Below, piece after piece: positions 19,268-29,273 of a stretch of DNA of 64,000 nt (position 1 is its first letter; the number at the start of each line of letters is the position of its first letter). The DNA lies in NCBI GenBank assembly GCA_027019405.1, contig JALUWO010000386.1, positions 62,001 through 126,000 on the forward strand, written 5' to 3'. Source of the DNA: Candidatus Altimarinota bacterium (GTDB lineage: Bacteria > Patescibacteriota > Gracilibacteria > BD1-5 > UBA6164). The notes under the pieces are model-generated. The model had not been told where the DNA came from and searched no databases. It saw only the letters and a list, made by a program, of their open reading frames with translations. The position numbers and the translations under genes were made by a program.

Positions 19268-20422
19268 TTATTTTTTAAATACTTTATCTTGATTTTCTAA
19301 TATATATTTAGAACTTTTTCACTTAAAATACCAATCCCAATTTTCATAATCATTAAAAGTATATTTTCATACTTTTGAAATTATATATGGATTTTTTTGT
19401 ATTGGCATATGCATATGATAATCTTTATAATTTTTATCAGGAACTCAAGAAATTCCTACTTTTCAAATTATATCTCATTTATTTACAAAATCTCATACTT
19501 TTAATCAACTAGTAATTGAATCAAGATGACTATAAAAAACCACATCTCATCTTGATGTTTTTAACCATACTTGATTTCATCTAAGTATATTTAAATTGTC
19601 CAATTTTTCCTGTTTAGTTAAATTTTTTGATTTTTTTATTTTATTTAAATCAGAAAATTTAAAATCTGATATAATTCTTACTATAACTCAAGAATCAATA
19701 GCTCTTACATCATGCCTAAAACTTGTATCAAAATCCCATCAATGATGAATTCAATCAGTATATGATGATCTATAAGGTCTAGGAGAATTAGGAATCTTTG
19801 ATAATTTAGTTGGAGTTCATACTCATTTTATAGGAGTAAGATATTTTAAACTTCTAAGATAGATAATATCATTTAATATAGATAATTTATAATTCAACTC
19901 TTGCTTTAATCTATCCTTCTCTAAAGTAGAAAAAATATCTTTTTTAGAAACTAAATTATTTAATTTATTATTTAAATATTTTTTAATAAAAAATAAATTT
20001 TTATTATCTAAATCAGAAAATAATTCAAAAATTTTTGCTTTTGTAAAAATATTTAAATTAATTTTTGAACCTAATAATTTATTTCAATATTTATTTTCTA
20101 AATATAAACTTGAATTAAAACAATTAGATAAATACTTTACTTGAAAAACATATTTATTTAATTTATTTCAAACAAATTTTGATTCAATCTTACAAGGACT
20201 AAATAATTTAAATCAACTTAAATCTTCTCAAGAAGTATAAATTATTAAATCATTTTTTAAATTTTTAGAATCAATAAATATATTTTTACTTAATTTATCT
20301 ATTTTATCTATTTTTACATCAAATACTAAATTACTTCAAAAAACCACTCCTACTCATAAAAAAACCAAAACTATGGTTATTAAATAAATAAAAATAGATT
20401 TATATTTTAAAAAGTTTATCAT
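19268..20422 (-). CDS. M23 (LytM-type) metallopeptidase, membrane anchored
   Basis: The 384-residue protein has an N-terminal membrane helix (FIYLITIVLVFLGVGVVF), a long charged region and a C-terminal M23 domain. The zinc ligands are visible: HHGWDFD near residue 226 supplies His and Asp, and YHMHMP near residue 340 supplies the HxH histidine. DVVFYSHLDSI and VGDFVNKGDIIGKVG are the usual core strands. M23 enzymes cut peptidoglycan cross-links during growth or, in predatory/episymbiotic CPR, might act on the host wall (inference). It is co-oriented with smpB, four bases away. Confidence 0.9.
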
Positions 20423-20490
20423 ATTTTATATATTGTTTTCTTTTACTAAAGTGAAATTATTATAGTATTTTTTATTTTTTTTCAAGTAAA

Positions 20491-21993
20491 TTATTTTGAT
20501 TTTAAATTGCATCATTTATCTAAATATCTATAAATTTTTATATTATCAAATCATTTCTCTTTCAAATATAAACTATGTAATCTAGATAATACTCATTTAT
20601 CACAATAAAATAAATAATTTTTTGATTGATCTAAATTTGGAAATTTCTGATTTATATCATAAAAAGGAATTTCCAAAATTTCTACCTTATCTAAAAATAA
20701 AGGTTTTTTCTTTTTATCTGCTTCTTCTCTAATATCTATAACTATATCTTCAGATCATGGGACATAACTTACTTCAATATCTTCTCAATCTATTTTATCA
20801 AATAAAACTTCATCTATTTTTTGAACTTTTTTATTTTCAATTGAATTTTTAAGCAAATCAAAATCAAAATTTTCCTCTTCTTTTAAAACTTTTTCAAGTT
20901 TTGCAGCAGTAGCAGGTTTATCAGAAATAACTCAACAATACTCTGGCATATTGCAAGCAAACTCATAAGTTCATATTTTCTTGGAAAGATCTATTATTTC
21001 TTGTTTGTTAAAAGTAATAAGAGGTCTTAAAACTAAAGTATCTGATGCTTTATCTACTACAAACATATTTTTTAAAGTTTGGCTTGAGACTTGTCATAAA
21101 CTATCTCATTTAATAATTGCATAATATTCATTTTCTTTGGCTAATATATCTGCAGCCATTAAAAATAATCTTTTTAAAATAATTCATCTATATTTATGAT
21201 CTATTTTTGTAACTAATATCTTTACAATTTTCTCAAAATTTATAGTTATAAACCTTGCTTTATATCAAGAAGAAAAATTTTTCCATAAATAATAAGCTAC
21301 TTGTTTAACTCATAATTCATGAGCAGTTCATCATAAATTAAAAAATAAATAATCTACTTTTGCTCATCTTTTTGACATAGAAAAAGTTGATACTCAAGAA
21401 TCAAATCCTCATGAAATCAAACTTAAAACTTTATCTTGAGTTCAAACAGGATATCATCAAATTCAAAAATATTTCTCAACAACTAAAAATAATTTACTAT
21501 CTTTTATCTCAATATTTACAGTAAAATCTGGATTTTTCATCTTTACAGATGCATTTTTTGAATATTTTAATAAACCACCTCAAATATATCTTTCAAGTTC
21601 TATGGAATTATAATCATGTTGTCATGACCTTTTTACTCTTGAAACAAAACTTTTATTTTCAATTTTATCAAGAAAAAAATCTTTTGCCTTTTTAAAAATA
21701 AAATCAAATTGTTCCTCTTTAGTTTTTCAAACAATATCAAATTCTAAAACTTCCAAAAAAAACTCTATTCAAGGAATAAATTTTAATGCTCAAATAATAT
21801 TTCTTGAAATAATCTCATCATTTACTCAATCTAAACTAACTTCAAGTTTATCCCAAAAAACTTTTACTTTTATTTCTTTATAATCTTGTTTTAATCTAAA
21901 CTGTATATTATTTCCTAGTATCTGCATAAATCTTTTTTTTACTGGTTTTGATTTAATCATTATTTCAGGAAATGGTTTTATTAAAAATTTCAT
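20491..21993 (-). CDS. thiI: tRNA 4-thiouridine synthase ThiI with rhodanese domain
   Basis: The 500-residue protein has all ThiI parts: an N-terminal ferredoxin-like and THUMP region, the PP-loop SLISGGFDSGVSTF near residue 200, [18 protein letters not shown] with the conserved Cys, and a C-terminal rhodanese domain with the persulfide cysteine in [19 protein letters not shown]. The rhodanese cysteine and the partner cysteine correspond to E. coli Cys456 and Cys344. It makes s4U8 in tRNA with sulfur from a cysteine desulfurase. A terminator separates it from the pilin-like genes upstream. Confidence 0.95.
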
Positions 21994-22002
21994 TTTTCTT
22001 AT

Positions 22003-22035
22003 TTAAAAAAATATAAAGTCTAGTAAAACTAGACT
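22003..22035 (-). terminator. Terminator of the pilin-like gene group
   Basis: AGTCTAGT (22017-22024) pairs with ACTAGACT (22028-22035). On the minus strand a T-rich tract follows. Confidence 0.75.
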
Positions 22036-22042
22036 AAAAATA

Positions 22043-22972
22043 TTATTGGAAAACTGTAAAATCAAAAGCTTCATTAACAGTTTGTTGAGGAATAGATAAA
22101 TCTATTGTTTTCTTAAATCAATATGCTTTTCAAGCAGTATCTAATTGTGTATATCTTAAAGGAATAGTTTTTCAAGCAGAAAGTCAAGATAAATCTATCT
22201 TCCATTCTAAATATGGTACAGGAGTATTCTTTGTATTTAATTCTAATTTACTTATAACTGACATCTTCAATATACATTCATTTCAAGATTTACAATTAGT
22301 TTTATAATAATTCTTAAAATTATCACTATTTCAATCTAAATCTACTCAAACAGAATAAGTAACTCAAGCAGAATTACTATTAGTTCAATCAAAAATAGTT
22401 CAACTAATATTTAAATCTCAAATCATTACTTGACTTCAACTAGCATTTAATACTCAACTTCATGCTATTAATTGCCAATTAATAACAGGATTAGTATTTG
22501 ATCAACTTAAAGTTTCATCATTTCAATTTTTTTTATCTAAGTCAGGAACTTTAAAATCAAATTTTAGATTTCAAACAGTTCAATCTGATTGAATTAATCT
22601 TCAATTTCAAATTTTTAATTGTATAGGTTCTCATACTTTAAGTCTATTAAAATTTTTATCATATTCACTATTTCATTTTCAACTAGGAGGTAATAATCTT
22701 CACTTGGCAACTATGCTATAAGAATAATCAACAGAATTAGAAGTATTAAAAGATTTTTGACTATCAGTTCCAAAATTATTTTTTATAAAAAATAAAGAAT
22801 TTTCAACTGCCTTTTCTGATTGATAATATGCTTTTGCAACATTTTCAATTCATTTAACATTTCTTGAAAAAGGTATAATATAATTTATCATATAAATAGC
22901 AATCAAACTCATTATAATAGTTAAAACAATTGCCAAAATTATAGACATTGCTTTTTTATTACTTTTTTTCAT
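22043..22972 (-). CDS. Pilus-associated pseudopilin-like protein (PilX-like)
   Basis: The 309-residue protein has a basic lead (KKSNKKAMSIILAIVLTIIMSLIAIYMI) followed by a hydrophobic helix and a large polar, Asn/Ser/Gly-rich extracellular part. The lead lacks the GFTLIE motif, as in PilX-like minor pilins of Gram-negative bacteria. One cysteine pair (CKSGNEC) may form a disulfide. It follows a clear prepilin gene by 27 bases, which supports a role in the type IV pilus tip. Homology beyond the lead is not recognisable. Confidence 0.7.
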
Positions 22973-22999
22973 ATTTTTAAAATATTATATTGTTATATA

Positions 23000-24184
23000 T
23001 TAATATTCTCTACTATAAATACCAGACAATGATATTGTAGTTGAATATTTAAATTCTGGAACTTTTCACTTTATTCTCTTTTTTATTTTCCAACTTGGAG
23101 CAAGTGTAACATCCAATCTAACATAAGGTGATATATTAGTTTTTACTGAAGAATCTTTCCATGCTCTATTTACATCTTTATTTGGATATGGATAAATCTT
23201 AAAAGATAACACATTTACATTATTTGAAAATAATGGCAACCAATAATTATTAGAATTACTTCAAGCAACTATAGTACTTCAATTACTTACAAAATTATTA
23301 TTAATCAACCAAGTATCAATAACTCAATCATATTGTGTTCAATCTGAATCTACTGTTGTTATATTATGATCCATTCACCAATCTTTTCATTCAAGCTTTA
23401 AAATTTCTATTTGTCATAGACATCAAGTTCAAGTATATGTTATTCATGAATCTAAACTAGTACAAGTTGAACCATTTGGTCTATTTGGATCAAGAATATA
23501 ATTTAACCTCAATAATGTTCTAGTTTTTTTATCAGCTGAAATTAAATATAACTCCCTTACATTAGTTCATCAAGTAAAAGCAATTGGTCAATTTCATAAA
23601 TATTCATCATCATCATCTCAAATAATAAGTTTATCTCCATCTTCATCTCATAAATCAGAGTCAGCATTTGAATTATAATCTATAAATTGAAAACTATACT
23701 CTCAATATCTTTGAGGAGTTCAAGAATAATCTACATTATTATTAGGAGATCAATCAGTTCTTCAAGTATCATTATTATTAGTAGTTACACAACCTCAAGT
23801 TCCCATTTTTGTTCATCAATTACTGCTTCTACAAAAATAAAAATCATTTCAATAAGTTGTAGTTCATAGTATTCCTGATTTTCAAAAATTTCAAAAACCT
23901 GTATTTTGGGAATAATGACCTGATGAATATATAGTATTTCAAACTACTTTTCTATCAAAATATTCTTCATAATCAATTGTTCATCACTTTTTTATTGTCT
24001 CAAAAAGTCTTTGAGAAAAGAAAAATGTTTCTTTTTCAATATTTGCACTATCAATAAGTTTTATTTTTCAAATTGAAACCTTTGATACAACATCAAAAGC
24101 AACAATTAATACTCAACTAACAATTAATATTCAAAACATTATTTCAATAAGAGTAAAAGCTATCTTATTTTTTCTTATCTGCAT
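23000..24184 (-). CDS. Prepilin-like protein (PilW/PulJ-like) with Asp-rich loop
   Basis: The 394-residue protein begins KIAFTLIEIMFGILIVSGVLIVAFDVVSKV, a prepilin-type N-terminus with Glu at +5 and Ala before Phe. The polar head contains an acidic stretch DEDGDKLIIGDDDDEY that resembles a calcium-binding loop, cysteines (CRSS, WGCV, CTSL, CL) and a late YPNKDVNRAW segment. Large heads are typical of minor pilins PilW or PulJ. Its start overlaps the upstream gene by 20 bases. Confidence 0.8.
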
Positions 24185-24428
24185 ATCTTAAAATTAAATA
24201 ATCAAATAAATCTCAAAAAAATGAGAAAAATCTATATAAGCTTGGATTTTTCCAAAAGTTTTCAGGCCATATTTTAAATATAAAATTTAAAAAATCAAAA
24301 AATAGATTATTTTCTATATTATTTGATTTAATTCAAAACAATAATAAAATACTCCTAAAAAAATCAAATATAAATGATATAAATAATAATATTATATTTA
24401 AAAAAGTATTTTCCTTTTTACTTTTCAT
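24165..24428 (-). CDS. Small hydrophobic protein overlapping the prepilin gene
   Basis: This 87-residue protein has hydrophobic stretches (FLNIILLFISFIFDFFRSILLLFGI and a later NFIFKIWPENFW) and a basic tail RYADKKK. Its last codons overlap the start of the prepilin gene by 20 bases in another frame, implying coupled translation. It is the first gene of the pilin-like group. Function unknown. Confidence 0.65.
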
Positions 24429-24558
24429 AAATAATGAAAATAAACATATATTATTATAAGTATATAATATTTTTTAAAAAAAGCTAAAAAATATAGCTTT
24501 ACTTTTAAATAAAAAATTATAAATTAAATCTAATAATTAAAATTTTAATAAAATAAAA

Positions 24559-25134
24559 ATGTATAATTCTAGAGTAAAAAATAGAAAATTAAAAACAATA
24601 CTTATAAAAATAGTAAATCTAACAAAATTTAAAACTAATAATTTTGATTTCAATAAAAAAACAATTTTACTATCAATAATACTATGATATATAAGTTTAT
24701 TTTTAAATTGGATTATCATAAAAGATAATGATGTGATAAGTTATTTTAATTCATTTAATAAAATAACTATTTTTAACAGTATCACTATTCTTACAATTCT
24801 AACTATTAGTTTATTTGTTTTATTTTCTGCAAAGAAAAAAGAAAAAATAAAAATAGTAACTCATTTTCAAATAAATGATAATATATTATTAATAACTATA
24901 AATTTATTAATAATAATATTATCAGTAAGTTCTATATTTACTATATCATGATTAAATATTTTTTATAAAAATATAAATTACTGACAATGAGTCATATTAA
25001 CAATCATATCATGAATTATCTGAATAATTGCTAGTATTAGAGTAAAACAAAATAAAAATACAAAAATTATAATAAATGAAAGTGATGATAAAGATAATAT
25101 TATTGACAATAATAATATGAAATTGCCAATTTAA
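24559..25134 (+). CDS. Membrane protein of unknown function (four helices)
   Basis: This 191-residue protein has four hydrophobic segments arranged as two pairs, separated by a charged loop (SAKKKEKIKIVTHFQINDN), and an acidic, Asn-rich C-terminal tail (NESDDKDNIIDNNN). It lies upstream of the sigma-like regulator on the same strand, but a strong promoter between them suggests separate transcription. Extremely Ile/Leu rich. No family recognised. Confidence 0.62.
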
Positions 25135-25135
25135 T

Positions 25136-25163
25136 TTGACATTCTTACTACAATAATTATATT
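25136..25163 (+). promoter_or_regulatory. Promoter of the sigma-4/HARE-HTH gene
   Basis: TTGACA (25136-25141), a 16-base spacer and TATATT (25158-25163). The start codon is 35 bases downstream. It begins right after the stop of the preceding gene. Confidence 0.82.
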
Positions 25164-25198
25164 AAATATTAGTAATTTTATTCTAAAAAAAACAAAAA

Positions 25199-26248
25199 AT
25201 GGGAACTGCAACTTTAGATAAAAAAATAATAGAAACAAGCTTCAAAGATATTATCAATAGTCTTTCTGATAAAGAAAAGACTGTAATATCAGAAAGAGTT
25301 TGACTTAATTGAGATAGAAAAACTCTACAATTTATTGGTACATCATTTTCTCCATCAATAACTAGAGAAAGAGTTAGACAAATAGAAGATTCATGAATAA
25401 AAAAAATTGGTAGAATTATTAAATCATCTAATCTATATGATATTCAAAATAAAGCTAGAGATATAGTAAAATTACACTGAAATCTAATTTCAAAAGATAA
25501 ATTAATAAATAATATTATAAAAGAATTAAATATAGATCCTTCTATAAATTCAAATATACTTGAAACAATAATACAAGCTGATGTTGAAATATTAAAATCA
25601 AAACCAAAATTAGGAACAAAAACATATTTTTACTTCCCTTCTATAAATAAATCATTAATTGAACAAATTCATAAAGAATGAGTAAAAATATTAAAAAAGA
25701 AAAAAGATGTAATGAGAAAACTTGATTTATATGAACAAATCAAGCATAACATATGAAATAATTCATTATCAAATGTATTAATTGATAATATAATGGATAT
25801 TTTTGATGATGTAGTTGATTGAGAAGAAAATTTAATCTGATTAACAAAATGGAAAATACTTAATCCAAAAACTCTAAAAGACAAAGCTATATATGTAATG
25901 AAAAAACAAAAAACTCCTATGCATTTTGTTGATATTTCAAACAATATAACTAAATATCTTTGAGATAATGTTAAAGTAAATACTATTCACAATGAATTAA
26001 TAAGAAATAATGAATTTGTTCTTATATGAAGATGATTATATGCATTAAAAGAATGGTGATTTAAACCTGGTACAGTAATTGATGTTATAATTGATGTTCT
26101 TAAAAAGAACAAAGAACCTATGAGTACAGAAGATATAATAAAAAATGTTTTAAAAGTTAGAAATGTCAAAAAAACAACTATATATATGAATTTACAAAAT
26201 AAAGATATAATAAAAAGAGTAGGTAGAAATTATTATGATATAAAATAA
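25199..26248 (+). CDS. Sigma-70 region 4-like protein fused to HARE-HTH domain
   Basis: The 349-residue protein opens with a region-4 helix-turn-helix (LSDKEKTVISERVGLNGDRKTLQFIG, then ITRERVRQIEDSGIKKIGRII), the part of sigma factors that reads -35 elements. No region 2 is visible, so it is not a complete sigma factor. The C-terminus (TVIDVIIDVLKKNKEPMSTEDIIKNVLKVRNVKKTTIYMNLQ) is a HARE-HTH winged helix, the fold of RNA polymerase delta (RpoE). It likely binds RNA polymerase or promoter DNA. It has its own near-consensus promoter and terminator, so it is probably well expressed. Confidence 0.82.
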
Positions 26249-26276
26249 GAAGCAATAATTATTGCTTCTTTTTTAT
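26249..26276 (+). terminator. Terminator of the sigma-4/HARE-HTH gene
   Basis: AGAAGCAATAA and TTATTGCTTCT form a perfect 22-base palindrome followed by TTTTTT. Confidence 0.85.
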
Positions 26277-26339
26277 ATACTTTCTTTACTTTTAAAAGAA
26301 AAATAATAAAATACAAAAAATATTTTTTAAAAAAAATAA

Positions 26340-26960
26340 ATGAAAATTTTTGTATTTGATACTGAAACAACTTGATTTATAAATAAAAAAGAAACAGATT
26401 TAGATAAGCAACCACATATTATACAATTTGCATGAATTTTATGAGAGATAGATAAGCAATGAAATTTTACTGAGGAAAAAAGAGTTGATATACTAGTAAA
26501 TCCAAAAATGCCAATTCCATTTTGATCTAGTGAAATTCATCATATCTATGATATTGATGTAAAAGATGCTCCTTATATAGAGGATGTAATTGATGATTTT
26601 TTATCATATATAAATTGAGCAGATATTATTATATGACATAATATTGAATATGATGAAGATATGATTAAACTAGAACTAAAAAGGTTAAATAGAGAATATG
26701 AATACCACCCTAAACAAGTAATATGTACAATGAATGAAACAATTAATTTCTGTAAATTACCTAAAAAATTAGCAAGTTCGAGTTGATATAAAAGACCAAA
26801 ACTTTGAGAATTACATAAAAAACTTTTTGATAAATATTTTGTTTGAGCTCATGATGCAATGACTGATGTAGAAGCAACCTTAAACTGTTTTATAGAATTA
26901 GTAAAAATTTGAGAAATTAAATTAAAAGAACAAAAAGAAGAAATAATAAGTTTATTTTAA
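26340..26960 (+). CDS. dnaQ: DnaQ-like 3'-5' exonuclease
   Basis: This 206-residue protein has the DEDDh motifs: FVFDTETTGF (ExoI: Asp, Glu), GHNIEYDEDMIKLEL (ExoII Asp) and GAHDAMTDVEATL (ExoIII His and Asp). It could be the proofreading epsilon subunit of DNA polymerase III or a free exonuclease. No UvrC-like or helicase fusion is present. A small zinc-ribbon gene follows after 13 bases, then recA with its own promoter. Confidence 0.9.
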
Positions 26961-26973
26961 TAATATTTTAAAT

Positions 26974-27201
26974 ATGTCTTGATTTTGAGATTTAGTAAAT
27001 ATAGAAGAATTTTGAGATAAAAGAGAAGACTTCAAAAAAGATAGATGAGAAATATCTTTTTATTGTAAAGATTGTAAAAAATTAGTTGAAGTAGATAGAC
27101 CTGACCCAAAATGATATAAATTTATTTGTACAATATGTAAATGAACAAATATAGTTATATGAACAGAAGAAGGACTAAAATCAAATTATAAAATCAAATA
27201 A
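26974..27201 (+). CDS. Small zinc-ribbon protein
   Basis: The 75-residue acidic protein has two CxxC knuckles (CKDC near residue 33 and CTIC near residue 55), giving a zinc ribbon. The N-terminal part (GDLVNIEEFGDKREDFKKD) is charged. It follows the exonuclease gene closely and precedes the recA promoter. Function unknown; nucleic-acid binding would fit the fold. Confidence 0.75.
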
Positions 27202-27228
27202 TTTTATCAAATGTCTACAATAAATTAT

Positions 27229-27256
27229 TTGACATGATATACACTTTTTATATACT
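27229..27256 (+). promoter_or_regulatory. Promoter of recA
   Basis: TTGACA (27229-27234), a 16-base spacer and TATACT (27251-27256). No LexA-type palindrome that I recognise overlaps it. Confidence 0.85.
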
Positions 27257-27288
27257 CAATATATATTTTAATAAATAAATACATACAT

Positions 27289-28281
27289 ATGGATAAAAAA
27301 GAAGCATTAAGTGATGCATTAGCAATGATTGAAAAACAATTTGGTAAAGGTTCTATAATGAGATTATGAGATAAAGATTGATGAATGAATGTAGAAACAT
27401 TTAGTTCTTGATCTCTTTGATTAGATATTGCTTTATGAGGTTGATATGCAAAAGGTAGAATAATTGAAATATATTGACCAGAATCATCTGGTAAAACTAC
27501 TTTAACACTACATGCAATAGCAGAAATACAAAAAGCATGATGAACTGCTGCTTTTATAGATGCAGAACATGCCCTTGATCCAAATTATGCAAAAAAGATT
27601 TGAGTTGACATTGATAATCTTATAATATCTCAACCAGATTATGGAGAACAAGCTTTAGAAATAGTTGATGCATTAGTAAGATCAGGAGCTGTAGATTTAA
27701 TAATTGTTGACTCTGTAGCAGCACTTACTCCAAAAGCAGAAATAGAATGAGATATGTGAGATTCTCATATGTGATTACAAGCAAGATTAATGAGTCAAGC
27801 ATTAAGAAAAATAACTTGAGCAATTTCAAGAAGTGGGACAACTGTTATATTCATAAATCAAATAAGAATGAAAATTTGAGTTATGTTTGGTAGTCCAGAA
27901 ACAACTACTTGAGGTAATGCTTTAAAGTTTTATGCAAGTCAAAGGCTTGATATAAGAAGAAAAGCAAAAATTGAATCTTGAACTTGAATAGATAAAGAAG
28001 CTACATGAAATCTTACAAAAGTAAAAGTTATAAAAAATAAAATAGCTCCTCCATTTAAAGAAACAGAATTTGATATAATGTATAATCAATGAATATCAAA
28101 AGTTTGAGAAATACTTGATTTATGAGCTACAAGCTGAATAATTAAAAAATCTTGAGCATTTTATTCTTACTGAGATACAAGACTTTGACAATGAAGAGAA
28201 AAAGCAAAAGCATTTTTACAAGAAAATCCAGAAATTGCTTGAGAAATTGAAGAGGTTATTAAAAATAGTTTAGAAAATTAA
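27289..28281 (+). CDS. recA: Recombinase RecA
   Basis: The 330-residue protein is complete. It has Walker A GPESSGKT at 63-70 (its first Gly is a TGA codon), the Walker B region [21 protein letters not shown]1/L2 DNA-binding loops ([40 protein letters not shown]) and a short C-terminus without a long acidic tail. RecA drives homologous recombination and repair. A single strong promoter and a terminator flank it. Confidence 0.98.
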
Positions 28282-28285
28282 AAAA

Positions 28286-28331
28286 AAATAAAAAGATGAT
28301 AAATTTAAAATTTATCATCTTTTTATTTTTC
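28286..28331. terminator. Bidirectional terminator between recA and the GGDEF gene
   Basis: AAAAAGATGATAAATTT and AAATTTATCATCTTTTT form a long perfect stem with T runs on both strands. It contains the stop codon of the convergent GGDEF gene. Confidence 0.88.
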
Positions 28332-29115
28332 TATCTTTTTTATTCTCATACATTCTTGAATCAGCAAGTCTATATAATTCTTCTGAATTACTACTTTCTT
28401 TTTTTTCAGATACTCAATATGAAAATCATATTTTATGGTTTAAATTTTTTCAATTATGTATAAACAAAAATTTTCTATTTGATAACCAAGTAATTAACTT
28501 ACCTATCTTTCTATTAATTTCATCTATAGAATCAAAACTAATAATTGTAAATTCATCTCAATGAATTCTAAATAGTTCATTTTTTGATTCTCAAAATATA
28601 AGATTTAAGTTCTTTGCAAATTCTTTTATAATATCATCTCAAATATTATGTCAATAATTATCATTTATAAACTTCAAATTATCTAAATCTATAAAAATTA
28701 AATTAAATTCTTTATCTTCCAAAAAATATAATTCTAATTTTTTATCAAAAAAATCTCAATTATACAATCAAGTTAATTTATCTCTATTTAACTTTTCATG
28801 AAATAATTTTATTGTATTTTCTCATTGTTCTACACATTCCATAGTTTTATCAGTATTTTCTCTTATATCATCATTTAAAACATATAAATTCATTAATAAT
28901 TCCAATACTTCATTTTTTACTCAATCTAAAACTTTTTTTGTATCTGATGATAAATTTAATCAACACTTTTCAAATATATCTTTTACTTGCTTATCTAAAT
29001 CTCATATACTAGCAGTTACACTATCCAAATAAATTTTAGATTCATCTAAAACTTTATGTGATTCTTTTGTATATCCTTTTAATAATTCAATCCAATTATT
29101 TCAATCTTCTTTCAT
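28312..29115 (-). CDS. GGDEF-domain protein (putative diguanylate cyclase)
   Basis: The 267-residue protein has an N-terminal helical region of about 130 residues with no membrane helix, then a GGDEF domain: DKLTGLYNGDFF, the metal site IDLDNLKFINDNYGH, and the active-site loop RIHGDEF. The first Gly is replaced by His (HGDEF), a change tolerated in some active cyclases, and the signalling/metal residues Asp and Glu remain. No RxxD inhibitory site is seen. Diguanylate cyclases make c-di-GMP. The last residues are encoded within a shared terminator. Confidence 0.85.
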
Positions 29116-29157
29116 TTTATTTATATAAAAATATAATTTTAAATATTTAGATATAAA

Positions 29158-29185
29158 AATATAAATATATTCTTATTAAAGTCAA
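29158..29185 (-). promoter_or_regulatory. Promoter of the GGDEF gene
   Basis: On the minus strand TTGACT (29185-29180), a 16-base spacer and TATATT (29163-29158). Confidence 0.7.
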
Positions 29186-29273
29186 TAGTTTTTTTATAAA
29201 CCATATAAAACTTGCCTTTTAAACATTTTTTTATATATTTTTATACAATTACTTAAAAAATAATAATAACAAA

